64,000 nucleotides of DNA from Mangrovimonas yunxiaonensis (GCF_000733475.1 NZ_JPFK01000003.1:62001-126000), one strand, 5' to 3'. Counted from the stretch's first letter, positions 1-9,001 are shown. The notes: a model not told the origin generated them from the letters alone. Translations and numbers: made by a program.

Positions 1-1378
1 CAGACGATAGGGGCAATTCTGAAAGGCTCACCCAATCTGAACTCTCATCCTTTCTTATAACCCTTCCTTGCCAATTTAAAGCATGTTGTGGCAAAACATT
101 AGGGCTTCCATAAGGGTCTGAGGCATCTAGGAGGGTCCTAAAGTTTTCTTCCTCTACCAAACATATAACGTAATTAAACCCACTAACCGTTGGTACTAAA
201 GGAATACCATTACTTATTGTACTTAACAAAACGGGATTGGCGTTAATTCCTGCTTCCCTAAGCATAGCGACCAACAACAAATTTATATCGGCTACGTTTC
301 CTGAACCCTCAACATAGGCTTTTTTTATCCCGTTTTGAGAACCATAGCCTACAAAACTATTCCATTTTACTTTATTCTTTACAAAACTATAAATGTTCGC
401 TGCTGTTTGCATTTTATTTTCGGCAACTGTTAAGCTTTGTAAATCTTTCTTGAAAAAGTTGTTTCTATCTAATTGCTTTCCAAAATCATCATCTTCATAA
501 ATTGTTTCAGCAACTTTTCCCCAGCTCGTAGAAAACGACTCTGTTGGTTGGTTTGGAAACCTTTTTGCGACCAGTTCTAAAATTAATTTAGACCTATAAT
601 TATCTATGTTGCCTACCATAGGCTCTTGCTTAAGCGCGGGCACATCGCTTGCCTGACTTTTTATTACATTTACGTTGTAATCGGTTTTGCTTTGGGTGAA
701 TTGCGAAGCATGGCCGTACATGCTTCTTTCTGTCTTAGATAAGGTTCTTGTTATTTGGGTTTTCTGCAATTCGGGCAAATAAAAAGCTCTAGGATTAAGG
801 TGCTCTCTATAAACATAAAATTCTGGAGTATTAACGCTCAAATCAAACGTCTTTATTGGTATTGTATATTGTAAATCTATATCATCGATACTTAAATAAG
901 GGGAGACAATTTTGTACGTAAACTCTATAATACAGCCTTCTTTAATGTTGGGCATGGTAAACGAGGTTTTTTTCCAGTACTTATTTTGTTTTTCCTCAAA
1001 TACTCCTTCATTTCGAAGCTTTTCTTTTTCTACCTTACCGTCTACCAAATTGTACGTATACCCTTTTAAGCCTATTAAATTTTCTTCTTTTGAAGCCGAA
1101 TAATCATACAGTTTTACTTTTTTTGTGGCCCAATCAAAGCCTTCTTTATTATAAATAACAATACGTTCGTGTATTTCGTTTTCTTGCTGAAAACCTTCTC
1201 CTTCAACATACGTAAAGTCTATGGTTTGGCTTTTATACAGTACTACTGCGTTGTGTGAACTACTGGGAGTGCCGTATTTTTTAAAATCTTCTTCTGATAC
1301 TTTTCCAAACTTGTAATTTTGCGAAAAGCCAGACGTTATGGCTAGCAAACAAAAAACTACTTGTAAAAAATTTTTCAT
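1..1378 (-). CDS. DUF3857/transglutaminase-like secreted protein, C-terminus beyond the window
   Basis: Partial gene: the ATG is at 1376-1378 and the frame stays open to the window edge (about 459 codons seen). It begins with a signal peptide (MKNFLQVVFCLLAITSGFSQ) followed by a DUF3857-like beta-rich domain and a transglutaminase-like fold. Where active relatives carry a catalytic Cys (GNC or GDC), this protein reads GSGNVADINLLL, with Val in place of Cys. Peptide cross-linking or protease activity is therefore unlikely, and a binding or structural periplasmic role is inferred. It starts 3 bases after the stop of the homologous gene at 1382-3298, so the two are co-transcribed paralogues. The biological role of this family is not established. 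Confidence 0.8.
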   Translation of the reverse strand, partial: MKNFLQVVFCLLAITSGFSQNYKFGKVSEEDFKKYGTPSSSHNAVVLYKSQTIDFTYVEGEGFQQENEIHERIVIYNKEGFDWATKKVKLYDYSASKEENLIGLKGYTYNLVDGKVEKEKLRNEGVFEEKQNKYWKKTSFTMPNIKEGCIIEFTYKIVSPYLSIDDIDLQYTIPIKTFDLSVNTPEFYVYREHLNPRAFYLPELQKTQITRTLSKTERSMYGHASQFTQSKTDYNVNVIKSQASDVPALKQEPMVGNIDNYRSKLILELVAKRFPNQPTESFSTSWGKVAETIYEDDDFGKQLDRNNFFKKDLQSLTVAENKMQTAANIYSFVKNKVKWNSFVGYGSQNGIKKAYVEGSGNVADINLLLVAMLREAGINANPVLLSTISNGIPLVPTVSGFNYVICLVEEENFRTLLDASDPYGSPNVLPQHALNWQGRVIRKDESSDWVSLSELPLSS

Positions 1379-1381
1379 TGG

Positions 1382-3298
1382 TTATGGGGTTATTTTTAAT
1401 ACTATTTTAGCGTTGTCGTATTTTACAATTTCGGCCATAAAGTCCCTAAATGCTTTATAGTCTTCTTTTGGGTAATGGCCTTTATTTAACGCGTAAGCTC
1501 GTTTATAAAGCAAGGTTGAATCGTTAATTTGCGAAATGCTATAACGATACGTTCCAAACGCATTAGAAATGGTTACGGGCTCGGGCATGGCTTCTACCAT
1601 TAATTCGGGGGCTAGGGTTAGCTTAAATTCATCATAATCCTCAAAACCGCGTTCAATTTCAAAGTTTAATGTTCTGCTATCGTACCTGGTTGGTATGGTT
1701 GTTACCCTATTAAACGTATTTGGTGCCATTAAAAGTCTTGGACCACTTTTTTTGGCGTGATTGTTTATTGTAATCTTTAAATTTTCAGTAAAGGTAATGG
1801 CTTCTTTGTTGTTGTTTAGCGTTACGGCATTTATTTCTAAATTATTTAAATAATCCCAATGTTGTTTATAGAAATAGGCTAATTTCTTCTCAGGAATGGT
1901 TTGAATATCTTTATGCATGGCATATTGATATCCGTTTGTTTCAATAGTAACCTCGCCAGTAACATGGCCCGTCGCAAAGATGTTTAGAGTACCCGATGTT
2001 TTTTGTGTGTTCTCCTCCCGATTGTAAATTGTTGTGCGAACAATTTCACCTCCTTCGGGCGTTATAATCAGAGCATTCCTATCGTCTGTAAAACCTGCTA
2101 TAAAACCAAAGGGATTGGTCTGGCTGGTGCACTCTAGCCAAATATAGTCTTCTTCATGAGGTAAACACAAAATGGCATGATTACCTTGTGTTGCAGAAAA
2201 CTCATCATCTATACTTTTTAGGTTTTTGTCGCCATAAATCACCGTGTAATACGATTCGACACCGACTTCTTTTAACAACGCTTTTGTATAATTGGTAAGA
2301 CCTTTACAATCGCCATACCCTAGCCTATCTACATCTTCTGCTTTTATAGGTTTCCAGCCACCAATACCAACCTGTACACTTATATAGCGTGTTTTATCTT
2401 GCATGTATTGGTACACTATTTTGGCTTTTTCTATGTTGTTGTCAACCCCTTCTGTTAGTTGTTTTATTGCAACCTTAGTTTCATCGGGAAGTTCTTGGGT
2501 GTCTTTTAAGAGCGCTTGGTTAACCCACAAACCAAAATCTGCCCAAGTATTATTAACCCCTTTTACACCATTCATATCAAACTCTGTTAAAGCGGCTCTT
2601 AAAATAGGGGCATATGTTTTAAAATCTGGACTGTAAGCTTCTGGTTTTATAGCGTTAAGATGCTCCGCCATAAAATGGGTCTCGCTTACCTTTTTAATCT
2701 TATAGTTTTCAAAGTTTGACGTCTTTATTTTAAGCGGCACCCCAGAGGTATTGGTAATTTTATACTCGGCGTGTTGAGTGCTTGTATAAAATCCTTCAAT
2801 AGGTCTCCAGCCAGGAATAAATGCTGTTGAGCTATAAACCACTTCTGTCTCAAACAAAACAGTATAGGGGTAATGTATTGGCGTGTAGTCTAAATACTTA
2901 ACCCGATTATCGGAGTATAAAGTTCCTCCTGGCACAGCGCTTACATCTTTAAAATCGTTTTTCTTAATTTTTTTGATTTCCTTACCCTGGGCGTTAAAAA
3001 TACGCGCTTCTAACGATTTAATTTTAACGTTCTCGTCGTAATACTGAAAAGCCCCGACCTTTAAATCGCCTTCTTTATTTAAAACCGTAATTACCCTTTG
3101 GTTACTATAAACAAGATTGTTATAGCTTGAAATATCAATATGAATGTGGTCTGATCTTACAACAGCATTCGATTTTTTTCTAAGTTCTAAAGGCACAGTG
3201 CTCACTTTAAACAGATCAGTATCCTGTGCTATTGTTTGGGTATAAATTAATATGAAGAATATTAAAAAAAATAGTCTTTGCATGGGGCAATTTTTCAC
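1382..3298 (-). CDS. DUF3857 and transglutaminase-like domain protein, exported
   Basis: A 638-residue protein with an N-terminal signal peptide ending near TIAQ, a DUF3857 domain (roughly residues 60-230) and a transglutaminase-like domain (roughly 270-400). The candidate triad is Cys in YGDCKGLTNY, His in GNHAILCL, and an acidic position in IWLECTSQ, where Glu replaces the usual Asp. The C-terminal third is beta-rich, as is usual for the family. It is followed within 3 bases by a paralogue that lost the Cys. The protein is probably periplasmic or surface-associated. Its substrate is unknown, and the Glu at the third triad position makes catalysis uncertain. Confidence 0.8.
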   Translation of the reverse strand: MKNCPMQRLFFLIFFILIYTQTIAQDTDLFKVSTVPLELRKKSNAVVRSDHIHIDISSYNNLVYSNQRVITVLNKEGDLKVGAFQYYDENVKIKSLEARIFNAQGKEIKKIKKNDFKDVSAVPGGTLYSDNRVKYLDYTPIHYPYTVLFETEVVYSSTAFIPGWRPIEGFYTSTQHAEYKITNTSGVPLKIKTSNFENYKIKKVSETHFMAEHLNAIKPEAYSPDFKTYAPILRAALTEFDMNGVKGVNNTWADFGLWVNQALLKDTQELPDETKVAIKQLTEGVDNNIEKAKIVYQYMQDKTRYISVQVGIGGWKPIKAEDVDRLGYGDCKGLTNYTKALLKEVGVESYYTVIYGDKNLKSIDDEFSATQGNHAILCLPHEEDYIWLECTSQTNPFGFIAGFTDDRNALIITPEGGEIVRTTIYNREENTQKTSGTLNIFATGHVTGEVTIETNGYQYAMHKDIQTIPEKKLAYFYKQHWDYLNNLEINAVTLNNNKEAITFTENLKITINNHAKKSGPRLLMAPNTFNRVTTIPTRYDSRTLNFEIERGFEDYDEFKLTLAPELMVEAMPEPVTISNAFGTYRYSISQINDSTLLYKRAYALNKGHYPKEDYKAFRDFMAEIVKYDNAKIVLKITP

Positions 3299-3334
3299 TT
3301 GCTTAAAATTACACTTATTTCATTAAAATACCAC

Positions 3335-3787
3335 TTACTCTTTATTTTTAGTATCTATAATTATAGTTACTGGGCCATCGTTTAATAATGCTACTTTCAT
3401 ATCGGCACCAAATTCCCCGGTTTGAATGGGTTTTCCCAAATGGGCTTCAAATTGTTTTACAAAAGTGGTATACAACGGTATGGCAACATCGGGCTTGGCC
3501 GCCTTTATATAGCTAGGGCGGTTGCCTTTTTTTGTATTGGCATGCAATGTAAACTGACTTACAACAATGGCTTGGCCGTTAATATCGATTAACGACTGGT
3601 TCATGACTCCGTTTTCATCGTTAAAAATTCGGAGGTTGTTAATTTTTTTAGACAACCATGCGATGTCTTCCTCAGTATCGGCATGTTCAATCCCTAATAA
3701 CACCAAAAGTCCTTCATCTATCTTGGCCACTGTTTTGCCTGCTATGGTAACGCTTGCTTTAGAAACCCGTTGAATAACCGCTCTCAT
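3335..3787 (-). CDS. dtd: D-aminoacyl-tRNA deacylase
   Basis: A 150-residue protein of the usual DTD length. It carries both family signatures: SQFTL (in VVSQFTLHA, about residues 77-82) and the Gly-Pro cross-subunit motif NDGPVT near the C-terminus. DTD hydrolyses D-amino acids (and Gly) mischarged on tRNA, in the cytoplasm, as a homodimer. The gene starts immediately after the rsgA stop with no gap, so it is translationally coupled to rsgA at the distal end of the aromatic operon. The assignment is firm. Confidence 0.95.
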   Translation of the reverse strand: MRAVIQRVSKASVTIAGKTVAKIDEGLLVLLGIEHADTEEDIAWLSKKINNLRIFNDENGVMNQSLIDINGQAIVVSQFTLHANTKKGNRPSYIKAAKPDVAIPLYTTFVKQFEAHLGKPIQTGEFGADMKVALLNDGPVTIIIDTKNKE

Positions 3788-4732
3788 TTACTCCCAGTTA
3801 TCGGTTCGGTAATGTTCGTCTTCGCCTTCTAAAATCTGCAAATAACTGCGGTATCTTGAATAGGCTATCTCATCATTATCTAAAGCTTGTTTTACAGCGC
3901 ATTTTGGTTCATCAACATGAATACAATTATTAAATTTGCAGTCTTGCTTTAATTTAAAAAACTCTGGGAAATAATCGCCCACTTCTTCCTTATCCATATC
4001 CACAATGCCAAAGCCTTTTATCCCTGGGGTGTCTATCAGTTTGGCCCCAAAACCTAAATCGAACATTTCGGCAAAGGTGGTGGTATGTTGCCCTTGTTGG
4101 TGTTGTGCCGATATACTTTTAGTTTTTAACTCCAGACCGGGCTCTAGGGCATTAGCCAACGTTGATTTTCCCACACCAGAATGGCCTGCAAACATGTTTA
4201 CCTTACCAGCCATAAGCTGCTTTACCGTTTCGATTTTCGTTCCCGTTTCGGCCGAAATTCCAACACACTCATAACCAATGTCACGATACACATGTGCCAG
4301 ATACCTAACTTCATCTAGCGTGGCCTCGCTATACGTATCGATTTTATTAAACAGCAAAATTGTTTTTATGCCATAAGCTTCGGCCGTTACCAAAAAACGG
4401 TCTATAAAACTGGTAAATGTTGGCGGATTATCGATTGTGACTAATAAAAAAACCTGATCGATATTGGCCGCAATAACGTGGGTTTGCTTTGATAAGTTTA
4501 CCGATTTTCGAACGATATAGTTTTTTCTTTCGTGAATGTTATGGATAATGCCTGTGGTTTCATCGTTTTTGGTTTCCAATTCAAAATCTACAACATCGCC
4601 TACGGCAATGGGATTGGTACTTTTAATACCTTTAAGTCGAAACCGCCCTTTTATGCGGCATTGATAACGCCCACCTGTGTTGGTTTTAACGGTATACCAA
4701 CTTCCTGTAGATTTATAAACTGTTCCTGTCAT
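3788..4732 (-). CDS. rsgA: Ribosome small subunit-dependent GTPase A
   Basis: A 314-residue circularly permuted GTPase. It has an OB fold at the N-terminus, then motifs in the order G4 (NKID), G1 (GHSGVGKST), G3 (DTPGIKGFG), and a C-terminal zinc-knuckle region with C and H residues (CKFNNCIHVDEPKC). RsgA acts in late 30S subunit maturation by releasing or checking assembly factors. It lies 63 bases downstream of the DAHP synthase gene and abuts dtd, so it may be the end of the aromatic transcript or have its own promoter in that gap. Confidence 0.95.
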   Translation of the reverse strand: MTGTVYKSTGSWYTVKTNTGGRYQCRIKGRFRLKGIKSTNPIAVGDVVDFELETKNDETTGIIHNIHERKNYIVRKSVNLSKQTHVIAANIDQVFLLVTIDNPPTFTSFIDRFLVTAEAYGIKTILLFNKIDTYSEATLDEVRYLAHVYRDIGYECVGISAETGTKIETVKQLMAGKVNMFAGHSGVGKSTLANALEPGLELKTKSISAQHQQGQHTTTFAEMFDLGFGAKLIDTPGIKGFGIVDMDKEEVGDYFPEFFKLKQDCKFNNCIHVDEPKCAVKQALDNDEIAYSRYRSYLQILEGEDEHYRTDNWE

Positions 4733-4795
4733 GCTTTATTTCAATATTTAGCAAAGTAAAGAATATTATTGTTTGCACCTAAACGCATGGTCTAC

Positions 4796-5878
4796 TTATC
4801 TTTTAACAATCTTGTCTTGATGGTTAATAGACTCTTGGTGAATGGCTTTAAACACTTTTAAAATAAACTCTTCGCTTAACTTTTTCTCTTCGCCTTGCAG
4901 GATCATTTTCCCGAGAATTTCATTCCAGCGCTTGGCCTGTAAAACAGCGACATTGTATTGCTTTTTTAAGCGCCCTATATCACCGGCTATCTGCATGCGT
5001 TTTCCCAACATTTCTATTAACTGGTGGTCTACAACATCAATTTGTGTTCTTAGGGTATTTATCTTGTTTTTAAATTCGGCGGCCTCACCTATTTCTTTTC
5101 TAATACGCAAATCTTCGGTGTACTTTTTTAATGTTTGTGGTGTGATTTGCTGCGCGGCATCGCTCCATGCGTTGTCCGGATCGTAATGGGTTTCTATCAT
5201 TAAACCGTCGTAATTAAGATCTAATGCGGTTTGGCACAGATCGAAAATAATATCACGACGTCCAGCAATGTGCGATGGATCTAAAATTAGCGGCAAATCG
5301 GGAAAGCGGTTTTGCAAATCGACAGCCAACTGCCATTCTGGGTTGTTCCTATATCTGGTTTTTTCGTAGGTTGAAAACCCCCGATGAATAACCCCCAGGT
5401 TTTTTACGTTTGCGGCATACAACCGCTCTACGGCACCTAACCATAAGGCCAAGTCGGGATTTACCGGATTTTTCACCAACACCGTCTTTTGGGTGCCTTT
5501 TAGGGCTTCTGCTATTTCCTGAACCACAAATGGGCTAACCGTTGTTCTGGCTCCTATCCATAAAATATCGACATCGTGCTTTAAGGCCAAGTCTACATGG
5601 TGGGCATTGGCCACTTCTGTTGTGGTTAGCAAGCCCGTTTCTTCTTTGGCTTTTTGCATCCATTTTAAGCCCAGCGCCCCAACGCCTTCAAAATTTCCCG
5701 GACGCGTTCTAGGTTTCCAAATACCTGCCCTAAAAACAGTCGTATCGGTTTGTTTTAGCGCATGGGCAATTTTTAACACTTGCGCTTCTGTTTCTGCACT
5801 GCAAGGCCCGGCAATTACCAATGGGTGGTCTAATCCAAAATTATCCAACCAACCTCTTAATTCCTTCTTGTTCTCCAT
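4796..5878 (-). CDS. Bifunctional DAHP synthase / chorismate mutase type II
   Basis: A 360-residue fusion. Residues about 1-265 are a class-I-like 3-deoxy-7-phosphoheptulonate synthase (VIAGPCSAET, FRAGIWKPRTRPGNFEG, DPSHIAGRRD). Residues about 270-355 form an AroQ-type chorismate mutase (LRTQIDVVDHQLIEMLGKRMQIAGDIGRLK). It therefore carries the entry step of the shikimate pathway and the branch step to prephenate, an arrangement common in Bacteroidota. It lies 12 bases downstream of tyrA in an operon with pheA and an aminotransferase. Allosteric control by the mutase domain is known in homologues but not readable here. Confidence 0.93.
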   Translation of the reverse strand: MENKKELRGWLDNFGLDHPLVIAGPCSAETEAQVLKIAHALKQTDTTVFRAGIWKPRTRPGNFEGVGALGLKWMQKAKEETGLLTTTEVANAHHVDLALKHDVDILWIGARTTVSPFVVQEIAEALKGTQKTVLVKNPVNPDLALWLGAVERLYAANVKNLGVIHRGFSTYEKTRYRNNPEWQLAVDLQNRFPDLPLILDPSHIAGRRDIIFDLCQTALDLNYDGLMIETHYDPDNAWSDAAQQITPQTLKKYTEDLRIRKEIGEAAEFKNKINTLRTQIDVVDHQLIEMLGKRMQIAGDIGRLKKQYNVAVLQAKRWNEILGKMILQGEEKKLSEEFILKVFKAIHQESINHQDKIVKR

Positions 5879-5890
5879 AATCTACCTCTG

Positions 5891-6751
5891 TTATTCCTTT
5901 CCGTTAAGAATGTGTTTTATATAATTTGTGTTTTTCATGTCTTGATAAATAGCATCGAATGCATTAGCCTCCATAAAGTTCTTAAAAGTTTTTAGGTTTT
6001 TTATATATTCTTCCAAAGTTTCTATAATGTTTGCTTTATTTTGTTGAAAAATGGGCGCCCACATATCTGGCGAGCTTTTTGCCAATCTTACTGTTGAAGC
6101 AAAACCACTGCCTGCCATATCAAAAATATCACGTTCGTTTTTTTCTTTTTCCATTACTGTTTTCCCAAGCATAAAGGCACTTATATGCGATAAATGCGAC
6201 ACATAAGCAATGTGCTTGTCGTGCGATGCCGGGTCCATATACCGTATTTGCATGCCCATGATGTTAAAAATGGCCATCGCAACTTTTTGAAACTTAAACG
6301 CTGTTTTTTCAACCTCGCAAATAATGTTCACTTTGCCTTTAAACAGGCCGCTATAGGCAGCCTTGGGCCCCGAAAACTCGGTCCCTGCTATGGGGTGTGT
6401 GGCCATAAAATTACGGCGTTTAGGGTGCTGGGCCACAGCATTGCAAATCTCCAGTTTTGTTGAGCCCGACTCCATAACCAAAGCCTCATCTGGTATCAAA
6501 TCCAATATTTCAGGCAACAACACTACTGTTGCATCAACGGGAATGGCCACAATAACAACCTGAGCCTTTACCACATCCTCCAGCACCGCTTTTTCATCGA
6601 TAATGCCTAATTTTAAGGCCGTCTCTAAATGCGCTTCGTTTTTATCGATGCCGTATAGTTTAATGTTTGGGTTTAGGCACCTAATGTCTCTAGCAATGCT
6701 GCCGCCAATTAAACCCACGCCTACTATGTATATGCTTTTAATATCCTTCAT
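5891..6751 (-). CDS. tyrA: Prephenate dehydrogenase
   Basis: 286 residues from the ATG at 6749-6751, which overlaps the stop of the upstream aminotransferase by one base (TAATG). An upstream in-frame ATG at 6799 lies well inside the aminotransferase gene and is not favoured. The Rossmann motif GVGLIGGSIARD is at the N-terminus, then the TyrA helical domain with HPIAGTEFSGP and the C-terminal region SGFASTVRLAKSSPDMW. The enzyme converts prephenate to 4-hydroxyphenylpyruvate for tyrosine. It is coupled on both sides to aromatic genes. Confidence 0.93.
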   Translation of the reverse strand: MKDIKSIYIVGVGLIGGSIARDIRCLNPNIKLYGIDKNEAHLETALKLGIIDEKAVLEDVVKAQVVIVAIPVDATVVLLPEILDLIPDEALVMESGSTKLEICNAVAQHPKRRNFMATHPIAGTEFSGPKAAYSGLFKGKVNIICEVEKTAFKFQKVAMAIFNIMGMQIRYMDPASHDKHIAYVSHLSHISAFMLGKTVMEKEKNERDIFDMAGSGFASTVRLAKSSPDMWAPIFQQNKANIIETLEEYIKNLKTFKNFMEANAFDAIYQDMKNTNYIKHILNGKE

Positions 6752-7896
6752 TACCTTACGCGTGCTATAGCTTCTTCTAATACTTCTGTCGATGCACATA
6801 GTGAAAACCGCACATAACCTTCACCCTGACTTCCAAAAACGGTTCCTGGCGCTATAAAAATAGCACTCTCCTTTAATAAGAGATCGGTAAACTCTTCTGC
6901 CTTTACCATGAGGGGCAATTTTGCCCAAACAAACAACCCAACGCTCGTACTGTTATAGGTGCAATTTAGCAGTTTTGCCAATTGCCATACATACTCGCGC
7001 CGTTGCCTATACACGCTGTTCATGCTTTGGTACCACATAGCCGAACAGGACAAAGCCGCTACCGCTCCCTTTTGTACCCCGTAAAACATTCCCGAGTCCA
7101 TATTGCTCTTTACTTTTAGAATGCTATTAATGTATTCCGATTTTCCTAAAACCATACCAACGCGCCACCCTGCCATATTAAAGGTTTTGCTTAAGGAGTT
7201 AAGTTCTAGGCAACAATCTTTTGCGCCTTCGAAAGCCAAAATACTCTTTGGCGTTTCATTTAAAACAAAACTGTACGGGTTGTCATTAACAACTAAAATG
7301 TTATGCCGCTTGGCAAAAGTTATAAGGGTTTCAAAAAGGGTATCGTTCATTTGTGCGCCCGTAGGCATGTGCGGATAATTTACCCACATGATCTTAACCT
7401 TGCTCAAATCTGTTTTTTCCAAAGCCTTTAAATCGGGAAGCCACTGGTTTGTTTCGGTTAAATTATAGGTTACTGGCTTTGCCCCCACCAATTTAGCTAC
7501 CGAGGTATAGGTTGGGTAGCCGGGATTAGGCACCAAAACCTCATCGCCAGGGTTTAAAAACGCCATGGAAATATGCATAACCCCTTCCTTACTGCCCATT
7601 AACGGCAGGATTTCGGTTTGCGCACTTAGCCATACACCATAATGTTTTTTATAAAACAATGCCATAGCTTCGCGAAGCTCCAGCAGGCCTTGATACCCCT
7701 GATAACTATGCGCCAATTCGCTAGACAAACTATGGGTTAAGGCCTGTACAACCCGCTCTGGGGGAGCCAAGTCTGGACTTCCTGTGCCCAAATTAATTAT
7801 GGGCTTTCCCTGCGCCTTTAAAAAGTTTACCTCCTTTAATTTCCTAGAGAAATAGTATTCCTCTATGGCCTGCAATTTTTCTGCTACTAAAATCAT
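6751..7896 (-). CDS. PLP-dependent class I/II aminotransferase of the aromatic operon
   Basis: A 381-residue fold-type I aminotransferase. It has NLGTGSPDLAPP near the N-terminus, PNPGYPTY, the cofactor Asn/Asp/Tyr region VVNDNPYSFV, and the PLP-lysine motif SLSKTFNMAGWRVG. The start ATG overlaps the pheA stop (ATGA, 7893-7896). Position between pheA and tyrA implies that it makes phenylalanine and tyrosine from their keto acids. The family also contains aspartate and LL-DAP aminotransferases, so substrate choice is inferred from context. Confidence 0.88.
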   Translation of the reverse strand: MILVAEKLQAIEEYYFSRKLKEVNFLKAQGKPIINLGTGSPDLAPPERVVQALTHSLSSELAHSYQGYQGLLELREAMALFYKKHYGVWLSAQTEILPLMGSKEGVMHISMAFLNPGDEVLVPNPGYPTYTSVAKLVGAKPVTYNLTETNQWLPDLKALEKTDLSKVKIMWVNYPHMPTGAQMNDTLFETLITFAKRHNILVVNDNPYSFVLNETPKSILAFEGAKDCCLELNSLSKTFNMAGWRVGMVLGKSEYINSILKVKSNMDSGMFYGVQKGAVAALSCSAMWYQSMNSVYRQRREYVWQLAKLLNCTYNSTSVGLFVWAKLPLMVKAEEFTDLLLKESAIFIAPGTVFGSQGEGYVRFSLCASTEVLEEAIARVR

Positions 7897-8720
7897 AAGT
7901 GCGCTTTTTTATATTCTCCTAATATTTTAAAATCTTCAGTCATAATTGCCATAATGGCAATCGCTTTTTTATAGTCTTCAAAGGCATCAAAAGTCACATC
8001 TACAAAAAAAGCATATTTCCAAGGCGTTTCTATAATTGGCAGCGATTGTATTTTGGTTAAATTTAATTTACAATCGCTCATCACATTCAACATGGCAGCC
8101 AGACTCCCTTTTTTATGTTCTAATTCAAATTTTAAGGATGCTTTGTTAATCTCACTTTCAGGAATTTCTTGATGCGCTCTTTTAACAATTACAAAGCGTG
8201 TTTCGTTATGTTTAATGGTTTGAATGCTTTCTGAAAGAATGTTCAATGCAAATAATTCAGCAGCCAGTTTACTGGCAATGGCTGCAACGCCTTTTAACTT
8301 TTTACGTTGAATGCGTTGGGCCACTTCGGCTGTATCTTTATCTTCAATAAGCTTTATGTGTGGGAAATTCTTAAAAAATTCCTTACACTGCAATAACGCC
8401 ATTGGGTGAGAATGCACCGCTTTAACATCGGCTATGGTTTGGTTTGGCAAAGCCATTAAATGGTGTTGCACATTTAAATAATGCTCCCCCACAATGTGTA
8501 AATGATGGGTGTCTATTAACGCATAATTTGGGATTATGGAACCCGCTATAGAGTTCTCCAAAGCCATGACTACAGCCTCGGTTTTGCCAGAAATCAAACG
8601 CTGTACAGCTTCGTTAAACGTTAAACACTCCAGTATATGGACTTGACTTTTAAAATATTGCTGAGACACAATATGATGAAAAGACCCTGCGATACCTTGT
8701 ATGGCAATTGTTTGATTCAA
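7893..8720 (-). CDS. pheA: Prephenate dehydratase
   Basis: A 275-residue stand-alone prephenate dehydratase. It has GIAGSFHHIVSQQYF at the N-terminus, ALENSIAGSI, the catalytic TRF motif (HNETRFVIV), and a C-terminal ACT domain (KGSLAAMLNVMSDCKLNLTKIQSLPI) that in homologues binds phenylalanine for feedback inhibition. It converts prephenate to phenylpyruvate. It is the first gene of the operon; its 5' leader carries a short aromatic-rich reading frame and an intrinsic terminator, pointing to transcriptional attenuation in addition to allostery. Confidence 0.94.
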   Translation of the reverse strand: MNQTIAIQGIAGSFHHIVSQQYFKSQVHILECLTFNEAVQRLISGKTEAVVMALENSIAGSIIPNYALIDTHHLHIVGEHYLNVQHHLMALPNQTIADVKAVHSHPMALLQCKEFFKNFPHIKLIEDKDTAEVAQRIQRKKLKGVAAIASKLAAELFALNILSESIQTIKHNETRFVIVKRAHQEIPESEINKASLKFELEHKKGSLAAMLNVMSDCKLNLTKIQSLPIIETPWKYAFFVDVTFDAFEDYKKAIAIMAIMTEDFKILGEYKKAHL

Positions 8721-8745
8721 TTTTGATTATATTTTAAATTTTTCC

Positions 8746-8774
8746 AAAAAAAAAGTCCCGATTTATATCGAGAC
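8746..8774 (-). terminator. Intrinsic terminator in the pheA leader (attenuator)
   Basis: On the minus strand, GTCTCGAT (8774-8767), loop ATAA, then ATCGGGAC (8762-8755), followed by nine T (8754-8746). The stem has eight pairs with one G-U. It lies between the leader reading frame and pheA, 26 bases upstream of the pheA ATG, so it must be regulated rather than mark the end of a transcription unit: no gene ends here. The 5' arm hexamer GTCTCG is a perfect complement of CGAGAC inside the leader reading frame. Confidence 0.85.
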
Positions 8775-8802
8775 TTTTTTTATATACTTTATTAATTATA
8801 GG

Positions 8803-8889
8803 TTACATATACGCATACAAGGTCTCGTTTCTTTTGTTAAAAAAGAAATAATACCAATTGTTATATGCAAAATGTAATGTTGCGTTCAT
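8803..8889 (-). CDS. Aromatic-rich leader peptide of the pheA operon
   Basis: A 28-codon frame (ATG 8889-8887, TAA 8805-8803). It encodes one Trp, five Tyr and four Phe, including the run WYYFFF at 8856-8839. No other reading explains so many aromatic codons immediately ahead of a Phe/Tyr operon. Eleven bases after the last Phe codon comes CGAGAC (8827-8822), which can pair with the terminator 5' arm at 8774-8769. A ribosome paused at the Tyr/Phe codons would leave this segment free, while one reaching the stop would cover it. The reading frame is seen directly; the attenuation function is inferred from the architecture of known leader-peptide attenuators. Confidence 0.82.
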   Translation of the reverse strand: MNATLHFAYNNWYYFFFNKRNETLYAYM

Positions 8890-8899
8890 AATGAGCTGG

Positions 8900-8929
8900 T
8901 AAAAGTAATCAATATTTTAAAAAAACAAA
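8900..8929 (-). promoter_or_regulatory. Candidate promoter of the pheA operon
   Basis: On the minus strand, TTTG (8929-8926), an 18-base spacer, then TACTTTTA (8907-8900), one mismatch from the Bacteroidota -7 consensus TAnnTTTG. Transcription would begin just upstream of the leader ATG at 8889, giving a very short untranslated leader. Confidence 0.5.
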
Positions 8930-8974
8930 CTTTTTTTTAGTAGGATTCCCAAGCTAAGCTATTTTTCCCTGCTC

Positions 8975-9001
8975 TTGGCTAAACAATTATGCTTATTTTT
9001 G
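8975..9001 (+). promoter_or_regulatory. Candidate promoter of gldA
   Basis: TTG at 8975-8977 and a perfect TAnnTTTG (TATTTTTG) at 8994-9001, 23 bases ahead of the gldA ATG. The 16-base spacer is a little shorter than usual for flavobacterial promoters. Confidence 0.5.
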
